A DNA stretch of 64,000 nt, taken from Paenibacillus auburnensis. Lineage in GTDB: Bacteria; Bacillota; Bacilli; Paenibacillales; Paenibacillaceae. The DNA lies in contig NZ_CAKMMG010000001.1 in NCBI RefSeq assembly GCF_927798115.1, forward strand, positions 2,046,001-2,110,000, written 5' to 3'. The notes beneath the pieces are model-generated. The model saw nothing but the letters and a program-made list of their open reading frames with translations, made no database searches and was not told where the DNA came from. Shown piece after piece: positions 15,897 through 24,646 of this stretch (within the stretch, counting starts at the first letter, position 1; every line of letters begins with the position of its first letter). Made by a program: the position numbers and the translations under genes.

Positions 15897-16820
15897 TCAA
15901 TCAACCGGAGCACTTATGATCTTGCGCATTTGTTTAACATCGCTCATTGGGGGACGTCCAAACATGCGGCTGTACTCCCTGCTAAACTGCGACGGACTCT
16001 CGTAGCCAACCCGAAAGCCCGCATCAGCGGCTTCCAGGCCTTCTGAGAGCAGCATGCGGCGTGCGGTCTGCAGCCGGATCGCCTTCTGATACTGCAGCGG
16101 GCTGACCGCCGTTACTCTTTTAAAATGCTTATGCAAAGAAGAAGGACTCATATTGGTTTCCTTCGCCAGCTCTTCAATCACAAGCGGCTTTGCATAATCA
16201 CGGTTAATCAGATGGATCGCTTTGGAAATGCTATGCGCATAGCTGCCGGCTACGGCAAATTGTCTGATTAAAGCACCCTGCTCATCTTTTAGCACACGAT
16301 AAAGAATCTCACGGATAAAAAGTGGCGCTAGGACCTCAATATCCTCAGGGGCATCCAGCAGCCGGACAAGCCGCAGCAGCCCGTCAACCAGCGGAGGCGC
16401 TGAATGGCTTACCAACATCCCCCGCCCCGTCTTTCCTTTCCATTGACTGCTGCTTCTATGGATTATGTCGAGAATGACATCCGGACTAATCAATAATTGA
16501 AGACTCAGATAAGGAAGCTCAGGTGAGGCCTCTGTAATTCGCCCGATTACAGGCAGATGCACAGAGGAGACCATGTAGGTGCTGGGATCATATTTGTACT
16601 CTTCTCCAGCCAGTGTCGCCGTCTTTGAACCTTGGGCCACAACATATAGAGAGGGCAGATTGACTGTATGCTTCGGCTCAGACATTTGGCTCGCGCGCCT
16701 GAAACAAAGCTCCGGCACAGCTGTTTCATGGGTTCCATCCGAAGGCGCATGACGCGCAATAAGCAGAGCCAGCTCCTGCAGTTTGGCAGAAATCATGGGC
16801 GGGGAGATAAATTCCTGCAT
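15897..16820 (-). CDS. AraC family regulator with AraC_N domain
   Basis: The product is 307 residues. An N-terminal AraC_N-type domain spans about 20-175, including a conserved LPSLYVVAQGSK stretch. A double helix-turn-helix at about 200-300 includes SSLHKHFKRVT and FSREYSRMFG. This architecture is common next to short-chain dehydrogenase genes. It is divergent from the SDR gene at 16977, with a 156-base shared control region, so it probably regulates that gene. Confidence 0.9.
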   Translation of the reverse strand: MQEFISPPMISAKLQELALLIARHAPSDGTHETAVPELCFRRASQMSEPKHTVNLPSLYVVAQGSKTATLAGEEYKYDPSTYMVSSVHLPVIGRITEASPELPYLSLQLLISPDVILDIIHRSSSQWKGKTGRGMLVSHSAPPLVDGLLRLVRLLDAPEDIEVLAPLFIREILYRVLKDEQGALIRQFAVAGSYAHSISKAIHLINRDYAKPLVIEELAKETNMSPSSLHKHFKRVTAVSPLQYQKAIRLQTARRMLLSEGLEAADAGFRVGYESPSQFSREYSRMFGRPPMSDVKQMRKIISAPVD

Positions 16821-16976
16821 GCTTCACCCTTCCTTCCCAACAACCTTAATGGCTAATTATATCTGTACCGGATAGGATTAGGCAAGAATCGGCAGCGATC
16901 GGTCTACCTTATGAGATTGTATTTTGCTTAGAATGTACTAGCAAGGATAATTGAAATAAGAAATGAGGATTGGGCG

Positions 16977-17723
16977 ATGGTTAGGGTTGGAAGTTTGGCG
17001 GGTAAAGTCGTTATTATCACGGGTGCAAGCAGCGGGATTGGAGAAGCGACAGCACTCCGGCTTGCGGAGCACGGAGCAAAGGTTGTGCTTGGCGCACGCG
17101 GCAAAGATCGCCTTGAAGCTCTGGCTGCCAGGATTACAGATAGCGGCGGCGAAGCCGTTTATGCAAGCACGGATGTAAGAAAGCGCGAAGATTTGGACAG
17201 ACTTGTTGCACTGGCTTGCGAACGATACGGACAGCTGGATGTCCTCGTCAGCAATGCAGGGGTTATGCCTATTTCCCCGCTCGATGATCTGCGCGTTGAG
17301 GACTGGGAGGACATGATTGATGTCAATATTAAAGGCGTCCTATATGGTATTGCTGCAGCGTTGCCTGTCTTTCGTAGACAGGGCTTCGGACACTTTGTGA
17401 ACACGGCTTCTACAGCAGGACACAAGACCGTGCCGAACCAGTCCGTCTACTCCGGAACGAAATTCGCAGTGCGCGCCATCTCCGAGGGACTGCGCCAGGA
17501 GGCTGGCGATAAGCTGCGAGTAACGGTAATTTCGCCCGGCATTGTACAGACCAATTTCACGGAGGGCGTGACTGACCCGGCTTTGAGAGAACAGCTTACT
17601 GCAGTCCGGGATAAATTAGCAATGGCACCGGACGCTGTAGCCCGCGCAATTGCTTATGCCATTGAACAGCCGGATGAGATCGATGTGAACGAGATTGTGA
17701 TCCGTCCTACAGCCCAAGTGTAA
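16977..17723 (+). CDS. SDR family oxidoreductase
   Basis: The 248-residue protein is a classical short-chain dehydrogenase. It has the cofactor motif TGASSGIG near 16-23, NAG near 92-94, the catalytic serine in NTASTAGH and the YSGTK motif with Y and K of the catalytic tetrad near 157-161. An R shortly after the glycine motif (ARGKDR) suggests NADP preference. It would reduce a carbonyl or oxidise an alcohol, and the substrate is unknown. GAGG lies eight bases before the ATG. The divergent AraC regulator is its likely control. Confidence 0.92.
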   Translation: MVRVGSLAGKVVIITGASSGIGEATALRLAEHGAKVVLGARGKDRLEALAARITDSGGEAVYASTDVRKREDLDRLVALACERYGQLDVLVSNAGVMPISPLDDLRVEDWEDMIDVNIKGVLYGIAAALPVFRRQGFGHFVNTASTAGHKTVPNQSVYSGTKFAVRAISEGLRQEAGDKLRVTVISPGIVQTNFTEGVTDPALREQLTAVRDKLAMAPDAVARAIAYAIEQPDEIDVNEIVIRPTAQV

Positions 17724-17777
17724 CGCAACCATGGAGTTCTGCCGCTGTTTGGGCAAAACTCCATTTGCTTTAGAAAT

Positions 17778-18554
17778 CTATCCGTTAATCCGACTAGCCA
17801 GCCGCCGGATCTCGTCGCTTAGCCTTGAATTAACCGGATACACGCCTTCGATGAAATTTAAAATACGGAGTGCCGATTCGGGAACACGATCGTATCCCTG
17901 GATCATGTCTCCGATGATTTCCGCAAAACGGGGGTATCTCTTCTCTAGCCGCCGCTCATTACCGAACGGGTCGGGAAAGTAATCCACCTCTTGCTCCAGC
18001 AGATGGAGCACGGACAGAATCCGGTCTATTGCATATACCTCAATAAACCTCATAGCAGACAGGCGTTCTCCCCTTGCATAACGGCCCAGCCCCACATACA
18101 GATTGGTTAAGGCTTCGTTTAAAGGAAAGTCCAGGGAGTCACTTTTTTGAGAAGGCAGCTGAATTACAGGCTTGGCGATTTCCGTGTTGCCATACAGCGG
18201 ATCCTTCCATACAACCCGCCCCTCTGTGTAGGAGACTTCCGCCAGCTCCCGTTCCTCGAATATAGCATATTCCCCGTAAATTCCGTCCTCGAACAGGATC
18301 TTGCATCCTGCATCTGAATTCTTAAAAGAATAGGCAAGAGGATGTGCATCTTCGAGCCAATCCAGCCGGTCAATATATCTGTCCTTCTCCCCCGGTCTCA
18401 CAATCACAAAAAAATCCAAATCCGAATATTCATCCAGCCGTGCTGTCTCGACCCCAACGGAACCCACCCCTAATAATGCAAGAGCTCCCCCTTTACGTTC
18501 GAGCGACTTGCCGATCTCATGAAGCCGCTGAAGTAGCAATTCTGTTCTTAACAT
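17778..18554 (-). CDS. nucleotidyltransferase-fold protein
   Basis: The product is 258 residues. The N-terminal domain has the nucleotidyltransferase motif GVGSVGVETARLDEYSDLDF near residues 29-48, with the metal-binding DLD pair. The rest is helical and similar in layout to aminoglycoside or lincosamide nucleotidyltransferases. The start is the ATG at 18554, seven bases after AAAGGAGG. A hairpin with a T run lies only about 30 bases upstream, so expression may depend on read-through of it. The substrate cannot be told from sequence. Confidence 0.82.
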   Translation of the reverse strand: MLRTELLLQRLHEIGKSLERKGGALALLGVGSVGVETARLDEYSDLDFFVIVRPGEKDRYIDRLDWLEDAHPLAYSFKNSDAGCKILFEDGIYGEYAIFEERELAEVSYTEGRVVWKDPLYGNTEIAKPVIQLPSQKSDSLDFPLNEALTNLYVGLGRYARGERLSAMRFIEVYAIDRILSVLHLLEQEVDYFPDPFGNERRLEKRYPRFAEIIGDMIQGYDRVPESALRILNFIEGVYPVNSRLSDEIRRLASRING

Positions 18555-18582
18555 ACCTAATCCTCCTTTATAGGTTGAATGC

Positions 18583-18622
18583 AAAAAGGGTTCAACCCGC
18601 ACTTCTCAGCGAGGTTGAACCC
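18583..18622 (-). terminator. terminator or attenuator between phosphatase and nucleotidyltransferase
   Basis: On the minus strand GGGTTCAACC and GGTTGAACCC form a perfect ten-pair stem with a 15-base loop, followed by TTTTT. It ends about 30 bases before the nucleotidyltransferase start. A third copy of TTCAACC follows the T run and could compete for pairing. It may simply end the phosphatase transcript, or it may attenuate the next gene. Confidence 0.75.
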
Positions 18623-18686
18623 TAAGGTTACATTGCCTTTATTCTAGTGATAAATTACCATGTCTAAATTGCGGCTGTCAACCCTA

Positions 18687-19340
18687 TTAACCCGCTTCCT
18701 GAAGTAAGCTTAACCATTCATCTAAAGTGAACCGGCCTACTACCTCAAAGCCTTTTCCTTGCCCGTTTGGTTTTATAATTACAGTACCCAAATTTGCGAC
18801 TTCCCCTAATCCAACCCCTTGAGGGAAACCATGGGCGATGATAATCCGGTTAGTCCCGGGGGAGGGCAATACTTCTAATACAGAAGTTAAGTCATTGACA
18901 ATCCTTTGCTGCTCGGCGGGAGACAAGGAACCACTTAATTGATATATTCTGACCCAGAACGGATCAGTTTGGACCTTACCCTTACCAAAAGCCAACTCTG
19001 CGGTCTCCACGGTCCGGCAAAAGGGACTCGCCAGAACCGGAGTCTCGACCGGAATGTGCAGTCTGCGCAGCGCCTCACCAAAATGCGCAGCTTGTCTTCT
19101 CCCGGTCTCCGAAAGATTTTTTTGGGTAGAGCAATCATTGAAATCAATTTCTGCCATGTCCTCTCCTGCTGTAGCCTCACCGTGCCTGACATAAAGAATA
19201 TATCCACCCTGACGAAGTGAATTTAGCAATGAGGGGTCTACCGGCCTTGATTTCAAAATACCTCCTGACGCTTCAGCCGGCTGCGTATGAAACATAAGGA
19301 TCACGCAAAAGATACTGGTGATCATATGCCCTTTCATCAT
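18687..19340 (-). CDS. exported histidine phosphatase family protein
   Basis: The product is 217 residues. A hydrophobic N-terminal segment (about 7-20) ending near AEASG is a signal peptide. The mature part is a histidine-phosphatase fold with the catalytic RHG triplet in YVRHGEA near residue 52, ASPFCRTVETA near 104-114 and the second histidine in IIAHGFPQG near 168. Such exported members dephosphorylate varied phospho-compounds or act on lipopolysaccharide-like substrates, and the target here is unknown. GGGAG precedes the ATG. The gene starts 46 bases after the chromate transporter stop and may be co-transcribed with it. Confidence 0.87.
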   Translation of the reverse strand: MMKGHMITSIFCVILMFHTQPAEASGGILKSRPVDPSLLNSLRQGGYILYVRHGEATAGEDMAEIDFNDCSTQKNLSETGRRQAAHFGEALRRLHIPVETPVLASPFCRTVETAELAFGKGKVQTDPFWVRIYQLSGSLSPAEQQRIVNDLTSVLEVLPSPGTNRIIIAHGFPQGVGLGEVANLGTVIIKPNGQGKGFEVVGRFTLDEWLSLLQEAG

Positions 19341-19386
19341 TTATATTGCTCCCTTCAGGATCGTAAGCATCAGGACATAGTATCCC

Positions 19387-20598
19387 TCAAAGGGCCAGCA
19401 ACATTCCGCCTGCTGCACCAGCTACTACAACCACCCAAGGGGGCAGCTTCCAGAAGACCAGCATTACAAATAAAATGACCGCCAGGGCGAAATCCATTGG
19501 CTTCAAAATAGCAGTAGTCCAAAGGGGATCATACCATGCAGCAAGCAGGATACCGACTACAGCGGCGTTGATTCCAACCAAGGCCCCTTGGATTTTTGGG
19601 TTGTTTCGTAATCCGTTCCAAAAAGGGAGCGCACCGATCACAAGAAGAAAAGCCGGCAGGAAAATGCCGAAAGTGGCAACCACTGCCCCAATAATTCCTC
19701 CGGCCATAGTCCCAAGGTAAGCTGCAAAAGTGAACAACGGGCCTGGAACCGCCTGTGTAGCCCCGTAGCCCGCCAAAAAATCCTGTTGGCTAACCCAACC
19801 CGGAGGAACTACTTCACGTTCCAAAAGGGGGAGGACGACATGTCCCCCGCCGAACACCAAAGAACCGGAGCGGTAAAAGCTGTCAAACATGGCTAACCAC
19901 CCGGTGTCTCCTGCCCCCCTGAGAAGAGGTAGTCCTGCCAGCAGCGCAAAAAATAAAACTAAACAGACGACCCCGAGGGTTCTGCTGATTGGTATTTGCA
20001 GGTCAGGTGTTTGCTCCGCAGCTTTTTTTCGATAAAGCCATAAACCTGCTGCTCCGGCAGCAACGATAATCAGGACCTGACTGAATGCCGTTTGCCAAGA
20101 CAATGTAATGGCTGCTCCTATGACAGCGATTGTTACCCTGTTTCTGTCCGGTGTAAGCTTTTGCCCCATTCCAAGAATAGCATGGGCAACGATGGCTACC
20201 GCTACGATCTTCAGTCCATGAATCCACCCCGCACTGCCAATATCAAAGCCTTGAAGCAGGAAGGCAAACGCAACTAACGCAATGACTGACGGCAAAGTGA
20301 AGCCTAGCCACGCCACAAGCCCCCCAAGCAGACCCGCTCTTACAACACCTATTCCAATTCCAACCTGACTACTCGCTGGACCGGGCAGGAATTGACAAAG
20401 AGCTACAAGGTCAGCATAACTGCGTTCATCCAACCATTTTCGGCGGCGTATGTATTCATTATGAAAGTACCCCAGATGGGCAACCGGCCCCCCAAAAGAG
20501 GTGAAGCCCAATTTGGCAGAAACCGTCAGCACTTCTAAAAGTGCGCCTAACCTCCCTTTCTGAGTATCTTTCTGTGCTTCCTGCTGATCCGTTTGCAT
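19387..20598 (-). CDS. chrA: chromate transporter ChrA
   Basis: The 403-residue membrane protein has the two-domain long-chain ChrA layout. The first half carries FGGPVAHLGY and the second half the related FGGGHVVLPLLE, with about ten to twelve membrane segments in total. ChrA proteins export chromate, giving resistance; many genomic copies have untested roles. The ATG at 20598 follows AAAGGAG. An in-frame start at 20637 has no ribosome site. The promoter region upstream contains a dyad at 20688-20710. Confidence 0.9.
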   Translation of the reverse strand: MQTDQQEAQKDTQKGRLGALLEVLTVSAKLGFTSFGGPVAHLGYFHNEYIRRRKWLDERSYADLVALCQFLPGPASSQVGIGIGVVRAGLLGGLVAWLGFTLPSVIALVAFAFLLQGFDIGSAGWIHGLKIVAVAIVAHAILGMGQKLTPDRNRVTIAVIGAAITLSWQTAFSQVLIIVAAGAAGLWLYRKKAAEQTPDLQIPISRTLGVVCLVLFFALLAGLPLLRGAGDTGWLAMFDSFYRSGSLVFGGGHVVLPLLEREVVPPGWVSQQDFLAGYGATQAVPGPLFTFAAYLGTMAGGIIGAVVATFGIFLPAFLLVIGALPFWNGLRNNPKIQGALVGINAAVVGILLAAWYDPLWTTAILKPMDFALAVILFVMLVFWKLPPWVVVVAGAAGGMLLAL

Positions 20599-20687
20599 AC
20601 CGTCACCGCTCCTTTGCTGCAATAACCACGTTCTCAATTTATAGGGAACAACATAAGGGGACTTAAATGTTCAAACTATTATGACAC

Positions 20688-20710
20688 TTGTATATGTGGT
20701 GTACACAAGA
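20688..20710 (-). promoter_or_regulatory. candidate operator in the chrA promoter region
   Basis: CTTGTATA at 20688-20695 and TACACAAG at 20703-20710 are imperfect inverted arms. A CATAAT -10-like box on the minus strand lies just downstream, at 20679-20684. A repressor bound here would cover the promoter spacer. No local regulator is obvious, and the call is tentative. Confidence 0.3.
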
Positions 20711-20748
20711 TTTTGGTTAAAATACGGTTAAGTTATTGTACACAATCC

Positions 20749-22350
20749 TCACAATCCCCGAAACAGCCTCTCCCCATTCCCCTTCATAGATCTATATAAC
20801 CCCAAACTCACAACAATCATAATTACGGCTGCTCCAAGCAAGATAATCTTCCCGTCCACACCCGTCAGCAGAATCGACAGTCCTGCCGGAACAAGCAAAC
20901 TAATAATCCCGATCAGCATTGCCACCAGCACCGCCGCACTCTGCTTGACCACTTGAACCTCACTTGTCCACTCCAGCTTAGGCAGTTTCAGGTTAACCAT
21001 AACGCCTATCAGCGCAGAAAAGCAGGCAAAGATAACAGGAATTACAAGCAGTAAAAGGCTATCCATCCATCCTGTCCGCAGCGATATAATCAGTAGTACG
21101 CAGCTTATCATCGTGATAGGTACGGTAATGGTGAGATTTACGGCAACCTTGGCGAGCAGGATGATGTGCTTAGGTACTGGAGAGCTTTTGAGTATCCAAA
21201 GATTATTGCCTTCCAGAGAAATGGAGCTCGACGTTGTGCAGCTTAAAGCTATGAACATGGAGACGAAGACAGGCGCCAGTGTATTCAAGTAATGCTGCAG
21301 CTCAGGAATTTTGGCCACCTCTCCCAGCTGCTCCGGGCTGATGAATAACAGGGAAACCGACGACATCAATAACAGAACCATGCCAATGCTTGTATTCAAA
21401 ATATAATTGGAAGAGCTGAAATAGCGGCGCAGCTCCTTCTGATACAGGGCGTGAAATACCGTGGATGCTTTTAACGGCTTCATTGTATATTTACCGCCTG
21501 CATGGCTGGTCATTAGACCTGTATGAATCGCTTTATAGCGTGACCCTAGTACGGCAGCAAAGATTACAAAGGATAGCACCGATAACAAAATAAATAAAAT
21601 AAATGAATCTATCCGGTAGTTGCAGACAGCATCGACATACATAGCTGTGAGCGGATATAGCTTATATATCGTATCTGCCAGTCCGGTGCCCAGATCAGCA
21701 AGTTCCTCCTGCCCGTTACCGTTCAGAGTAAATGAACCTGCCATGAACGCAATCACCGCGGCAAAGGTTAGGACAAGGCTGATCATCCGGCTGGCCCGGA
21801 AACGGGAAGAAAACCAGCTGATGAGCGCACCAATCACGGTTGCTGCAATAATCGGGACGAATGGAATACACAGCATTGCCGGCAGAAAAAGCAAATAATA
21901 ATACGCCTCCGGATGTGCTTGAAGCGCATATACCGCACCTGCCGGCAGCATCACCATTAACGTAAAAAACAAATTCAGCACATAGAGCTGGAGAATACGG
22001 CTTGCCACCACATGGCTCGTCTTTACCGGCAGCGACATCACCAAATCGTAGTCCTTATAGCTGAACAAGACTCCGCTTGCCTTATAAACCGTCGTGAAGA
22101 ACCCTACCATTGAAGTAACAGCCATCATGATGGCCAGCAGCAGTTCCACCCGGCCTATCTGTTCAAAAGCCAGTGCCATCGCATAGCTGTATCCAAATGA
22201 AAAAACCGCGATCATAAGCACACCAATGAGTATAGCGATACTTAGCAGCAGCAATTTGCGTCTTTCCTTCACCTCTTGGGTATGCAGGGCTTTATTCAAG
22301 CCGAAGGCAGAGAGCAGCTGGATCTTCGTTAATCTCCAGATATTAATCAT
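20749..22350 (-). CDS. ABC transporter permease (ABC-2 type)
   Basis: This 533-residue membrane protein has a dozen or so hydrophobic segments arranged as two related halves, as in large ABC-2 permeases of the YthQ/EcsB kind. It overlaps the ATPase gene by eight bases, so the two form one exporter. The substrate is unknown. Relatives are linked to cell-envelope or sporulation functions, but nothing here points to one. No terminator is visible just after the stop, where the chrA promoter region begins. Confidence 0.85.
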   Translation of the reverse strand: MINIWRLTKIQLLSAFGLNKALHTQEVKERRKLLLLSIAILIGVLMIAVFSFGYSYAMALAFEQIGRVELLLAIMMAVTSMVGFFTTVYKASGVLFSYKDYDLVMSLPVKTSHVVASRILQLYVLNLFFTLMVMLPAGAVYALQAHPEAYYYLLFLPAMLCIPFVPIIAATVIGALISWFSSRFRASRMISLVLTFAAVIAFMAGSFTLNGNGQEELADLGTGLADTIYKLYPLTAMYVDAVCNYRIDSFILFILLSVLSFVIFAAVLGSRYKAIHTGLMTSHAGGKYTMKPLKASTVFHALYQKELRRYFSSSNYILNTSIGMVLLLMSSVSLLFISPEQLGEVAKIPELQHYLNTLAPVFVSMFIALSCTTSSSISLEGNNLWILKSSPVPKHIILLAKVAVNLTITVPITMISCVLLIISLRTGWMDSLLLLVIPVIFACFSALIGVMVNLKLPKLEWTSEVQVVKQSAAVLVAMLIGIISLLVPAGLSILLTGVDGKIILLGAAVIMIVVSLGLYRSMKGNGERLFRGL

Positions 22351-23056
22351 TATCGATCAGCTCCATGAATACATCCTCCAGGCTGTTCTTGCCCTTAACT
22401 TCTTCCGTCTTGCCGTGGGCGATCAGCTGGCCTCCCTTGATGATGGCGATCTTATTGCAGAGCTTCTCTGCCGTATCCAGCACATGTGTGGAGAAAAAAA
22501 TCGCACTGCCCTCATTACACAGCTCAGCCATGATTGTTTTTAGCATATGGGCAGCCTTGGGATCAAGTCCCACGAAGGGTTCGTCTAATACCAGCAGCTT
22601 CGGTTTATGAATAAGCGCCGAAATAATCGCCAGCTTCTGCTTCATCCCATGAGAATACGATGAGATCATATCGCCGAGATGCACAGTCATCTGAAAAGCA
22701 TCGCTGTATTGTCGAATGAGCCGCTCACGGTCCGCTTTGGATACACTAAAGAGATCGCCGATAAAATTGAGGTACTGGATCCCTGTAAGATGTTCGTACA
22801 GGTCCGGATTGTCAGGAATATACGCGATACGGGACTTGCAGGCTAACGGGTCTTTTTTCATCGAAATCCCGTCAATTTCAATCTCTCCCTCTTCAAAATC
22901 AAGCACCCCCACTACCGCCCGGATAGTCGTCGTCTTGCCTGCACCGTTATGTCCAATGAAGCCGTAAATGTCTCCCCGCTCGACCACTAAGTTCAGGTCA
23001 TTTACTGCTTTTTTTCCGCCTTTATAGCTCTTGGTAAAATGTCTGATGGTAAGCAT
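22343..23056 (-). CDS. ABC transporter ATP-binding protein
   Basis: The product is a 237-residue ATPase with Walker A GHNGAGKTT near 35-43, signature YSHGMKQKL and Walker B LLVLDEPF followed by GLDP. The HNGAGKTT and SHGMKQK variants fit the ABC-2 exporter group near B. subtilis YthP and EcsA. GAGGTGA precedes the ATG. It is the first gene of a two-gene operon with the permease and is divergent from the SLH gene. Confidence 0.92.
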   Translation of the reverse strand: MLTIRHFTKSYKGGKKAVNDLNLVVERGDIYGFIGHNGAGKTTTIRAVVGVLDFEEGEIEIDGISMKKDPLACKSRIAYIPDNPDLYEHLTGIQYLNFIGDLFSVSKADRERLIRQYSDAFQMTVHLGDMISSYSHGMKQKLAIISALIHKPKLLVLDEPFVGLDPKAAHMLKTIMAELCNEGSAIFFSTHVLDTAEKLCNKIAIIKGGQLIAHGKTEEVKGKNSLEDVFMELIDND

Positions 23057-23216
23057 GTCCCTTCACCTCTTCCTGACTGTTAGCAAATAATTATTATACG
23101 TACAGCATAGTGTAAACGTTCATTGAAGAATAAATAATCATTCGTGGAAACCTTTTTGTCCGATTGCACGTCTAAGAGCTCAAATAAACCACAAACTACA
23201 TCACGAGGTGAAGAAA

Positions 23217-24248
23217 ATGAAAAAAACATTCAAGCTTGTTACACTATCCGCCGCCGCTGCTCTGGCGCTAAGTTTTGCCGGACAACAATTCGCTTCCGCC
23301 GCAGCTTTCACAGACTTAAATAACGTCCCCGATAAAGAGAAGATCATCGCTCTGCAAAATAGCGGCCTGATCAAAGGGATCAGCGCCTCCCAGTTCGGCC
23401 CGCATATTCCCATCTCGGAAGCTGAAGGGGTTCAAATGATCGTCAATGCCTTAGGACTGAATCTGGATCTGATCCGATTCGTTAAGGAGCCCAAGGCTAC
23501 GGACTATTTTGCCAATGCCAATGATTCCGCCTGGTACGCGCAGGCCCTCATTATTGCTGCTGTCCACGGACTGGACCTGCCGGCGGATTTGAAGCCGGGC
23601 CAGAAGTTAACACGCGAGGAATTCACGCATCAGCTGATTGATGCGATCGAAATCAGCGGCCGTCTGCCGATGATCAAGCCAGTCGTTGTGGAATTCAAAG
23701 ACCAGGACCAAGTGAAGGCGGACTATTCCGGTTCGATCCAGCGCGCCCTGAACTACGGTGTTGTGCAGCTGGATGCAAACGGGAAGTTTAATCCGCAGCA
23801 GAAAATCACCCGGGCCGAAGCAGCCGTAGCCATCAGCAATGCGCTGGCATATCTGAAGGCTCACCCGGCACCTGAAGCCGCAAACGAGATCCTTACGGCA
23901 GAACAGGCTGTTCAATTGATCAAAGAAGCCGTAGGACCTGAAGCCGGCCTGCAGATCAAGATCGCTCCGGCTTCCAGCATGAGCCGTGAATCCTTCACTT
24001 ACCTGCTGGTTCATACGCTACAAACAAGCGGTCAGCTGCCGATGATTAAGCTAAACCCGGTGGAGATCAAAGACAATAATGAGATCGACATCTTAAACTC
24101 CGGGGCTATTCAGACGGCGATTGCCCTCAAGATCGTGAGCCTGGACGCAGACGGCAATTTCCATCCAAAAGACGCCATCACCCGTGCAGACGCTACCGCC
24201 ATGGTCAGCCAAGTCCATGAGATCCTGAAAAAATCCTCAACCAAGTAG
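23217..24248 (+). CDS. exported S-layer-homology domain protein
   Basis: The product is 343 residues. A lysine-rich start and an alanine-leucine stretch ending near ASAAA form a signal peptide of about 30 residues. The mature part is made of SLH-like motifs. Two long segments (about 138-225 and 258-342) are clear internal duplicates; both contain SG-LPMIK, a KD segment, SG-IQ-A and the ITRA(E/D)A ending. SLH motifs bind pyruvylated wall polymers, so the protein is probably held on the cell surface. No catalytic domain follows, so the role may be structural. GAGGTG supports the ATG at 23217. Confidence 0.9.
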   Translation: MKKTFKLVTLSAAAALALSFAGQQFASAAAFTDLNNVPDKEKIIALQNSGLIKGISASQFGPHIPISEAEGVQMIVNALGLNLDLIRFVKEPKATDYFANANDSAWYAQALIIAAVHGLDLPADLKPGQKLTREEFTHQLIDAIEISGRLPMIKPVVVEFKDQDQVKADYSGSIQRALNYGVVQLDANGKFNPQQKITRAEAAVAISNALAYLKAHPAPEAANEILTAEQAVQLIKEAVGPEAGLQIKIAPASSMSRESFTYLLVHTLQTSGQLPMIKLNPVEIKDNNEIDILNSGAIQTAIALKIVSLDADGNFHPKDAITRADATAMVSQVHEILKKSSTK

Positions 24249-24270
24249 GAGATCCTCCCTGTTTGTTCTA

Positions 24271-24310
24271 AAAAGGCCAGACCGTCACTTGCTGACGGTC
24301 TGGCCTTTTT
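24271..24310 (+). terminator. strong terminator after the SLH gene
   Basis: AAAAAGGCCAGACCGTCA pairs with TGACGGTCTGGCCTTTTT across a very short loop, and T runs flank it on both strands. It can stop transcription from both directions. Confidence 0.9.
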
Positions 24311-24400
24311 ATTGTGATTATCCACTGAAGGCGAACATAATCTCATGCTCTTTTCCCCAGATGGATTTAGCATAGGTGGATGGAACTTCGCTCGGCATTC

Positions 24401-24584
24401 TAGCGGGAAAAACTCCCACTAATTCAGTCATTTTACACTAAAATTGGATATTAGGTGGAAAAAGTCCCTCTAAATCCTCGAATTAGCTAATATTGAGCCG
24501 TAATGGAGATATTAGCGGGAGAAAATCCCACTAGCCACCATCACTATCCTTCCCGGGGGAATTTAGCGGGAGAAAATCTCGCTA
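24401..24584. repeat. array D: four hairpin units, 51-61-51 bp spacing
   Basis: Dyads of the form TAGCGGGA-GAAAA-TCCCACTA start at 24401, 24452, 24513 and 24564. Stems tolerate single mismatches and G-T pairs. Read on the minus strand the units align with those of arrays A, B and C, including the A-rich loop on one strand and the TAATNTCC flank, so D is the same family in inverted orientation. It lies between the ends of the convergent SLH and MATE genes. No frame runs through it: stops interrupt it. Confidence 0.8.
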
Positions 24585-24646
24585 CCGCGCCTCCATCTCG
24601 TTATTTCTCCAGCAGCCGCTCAGTATGAATTGTTCGGTCGGCGTTG

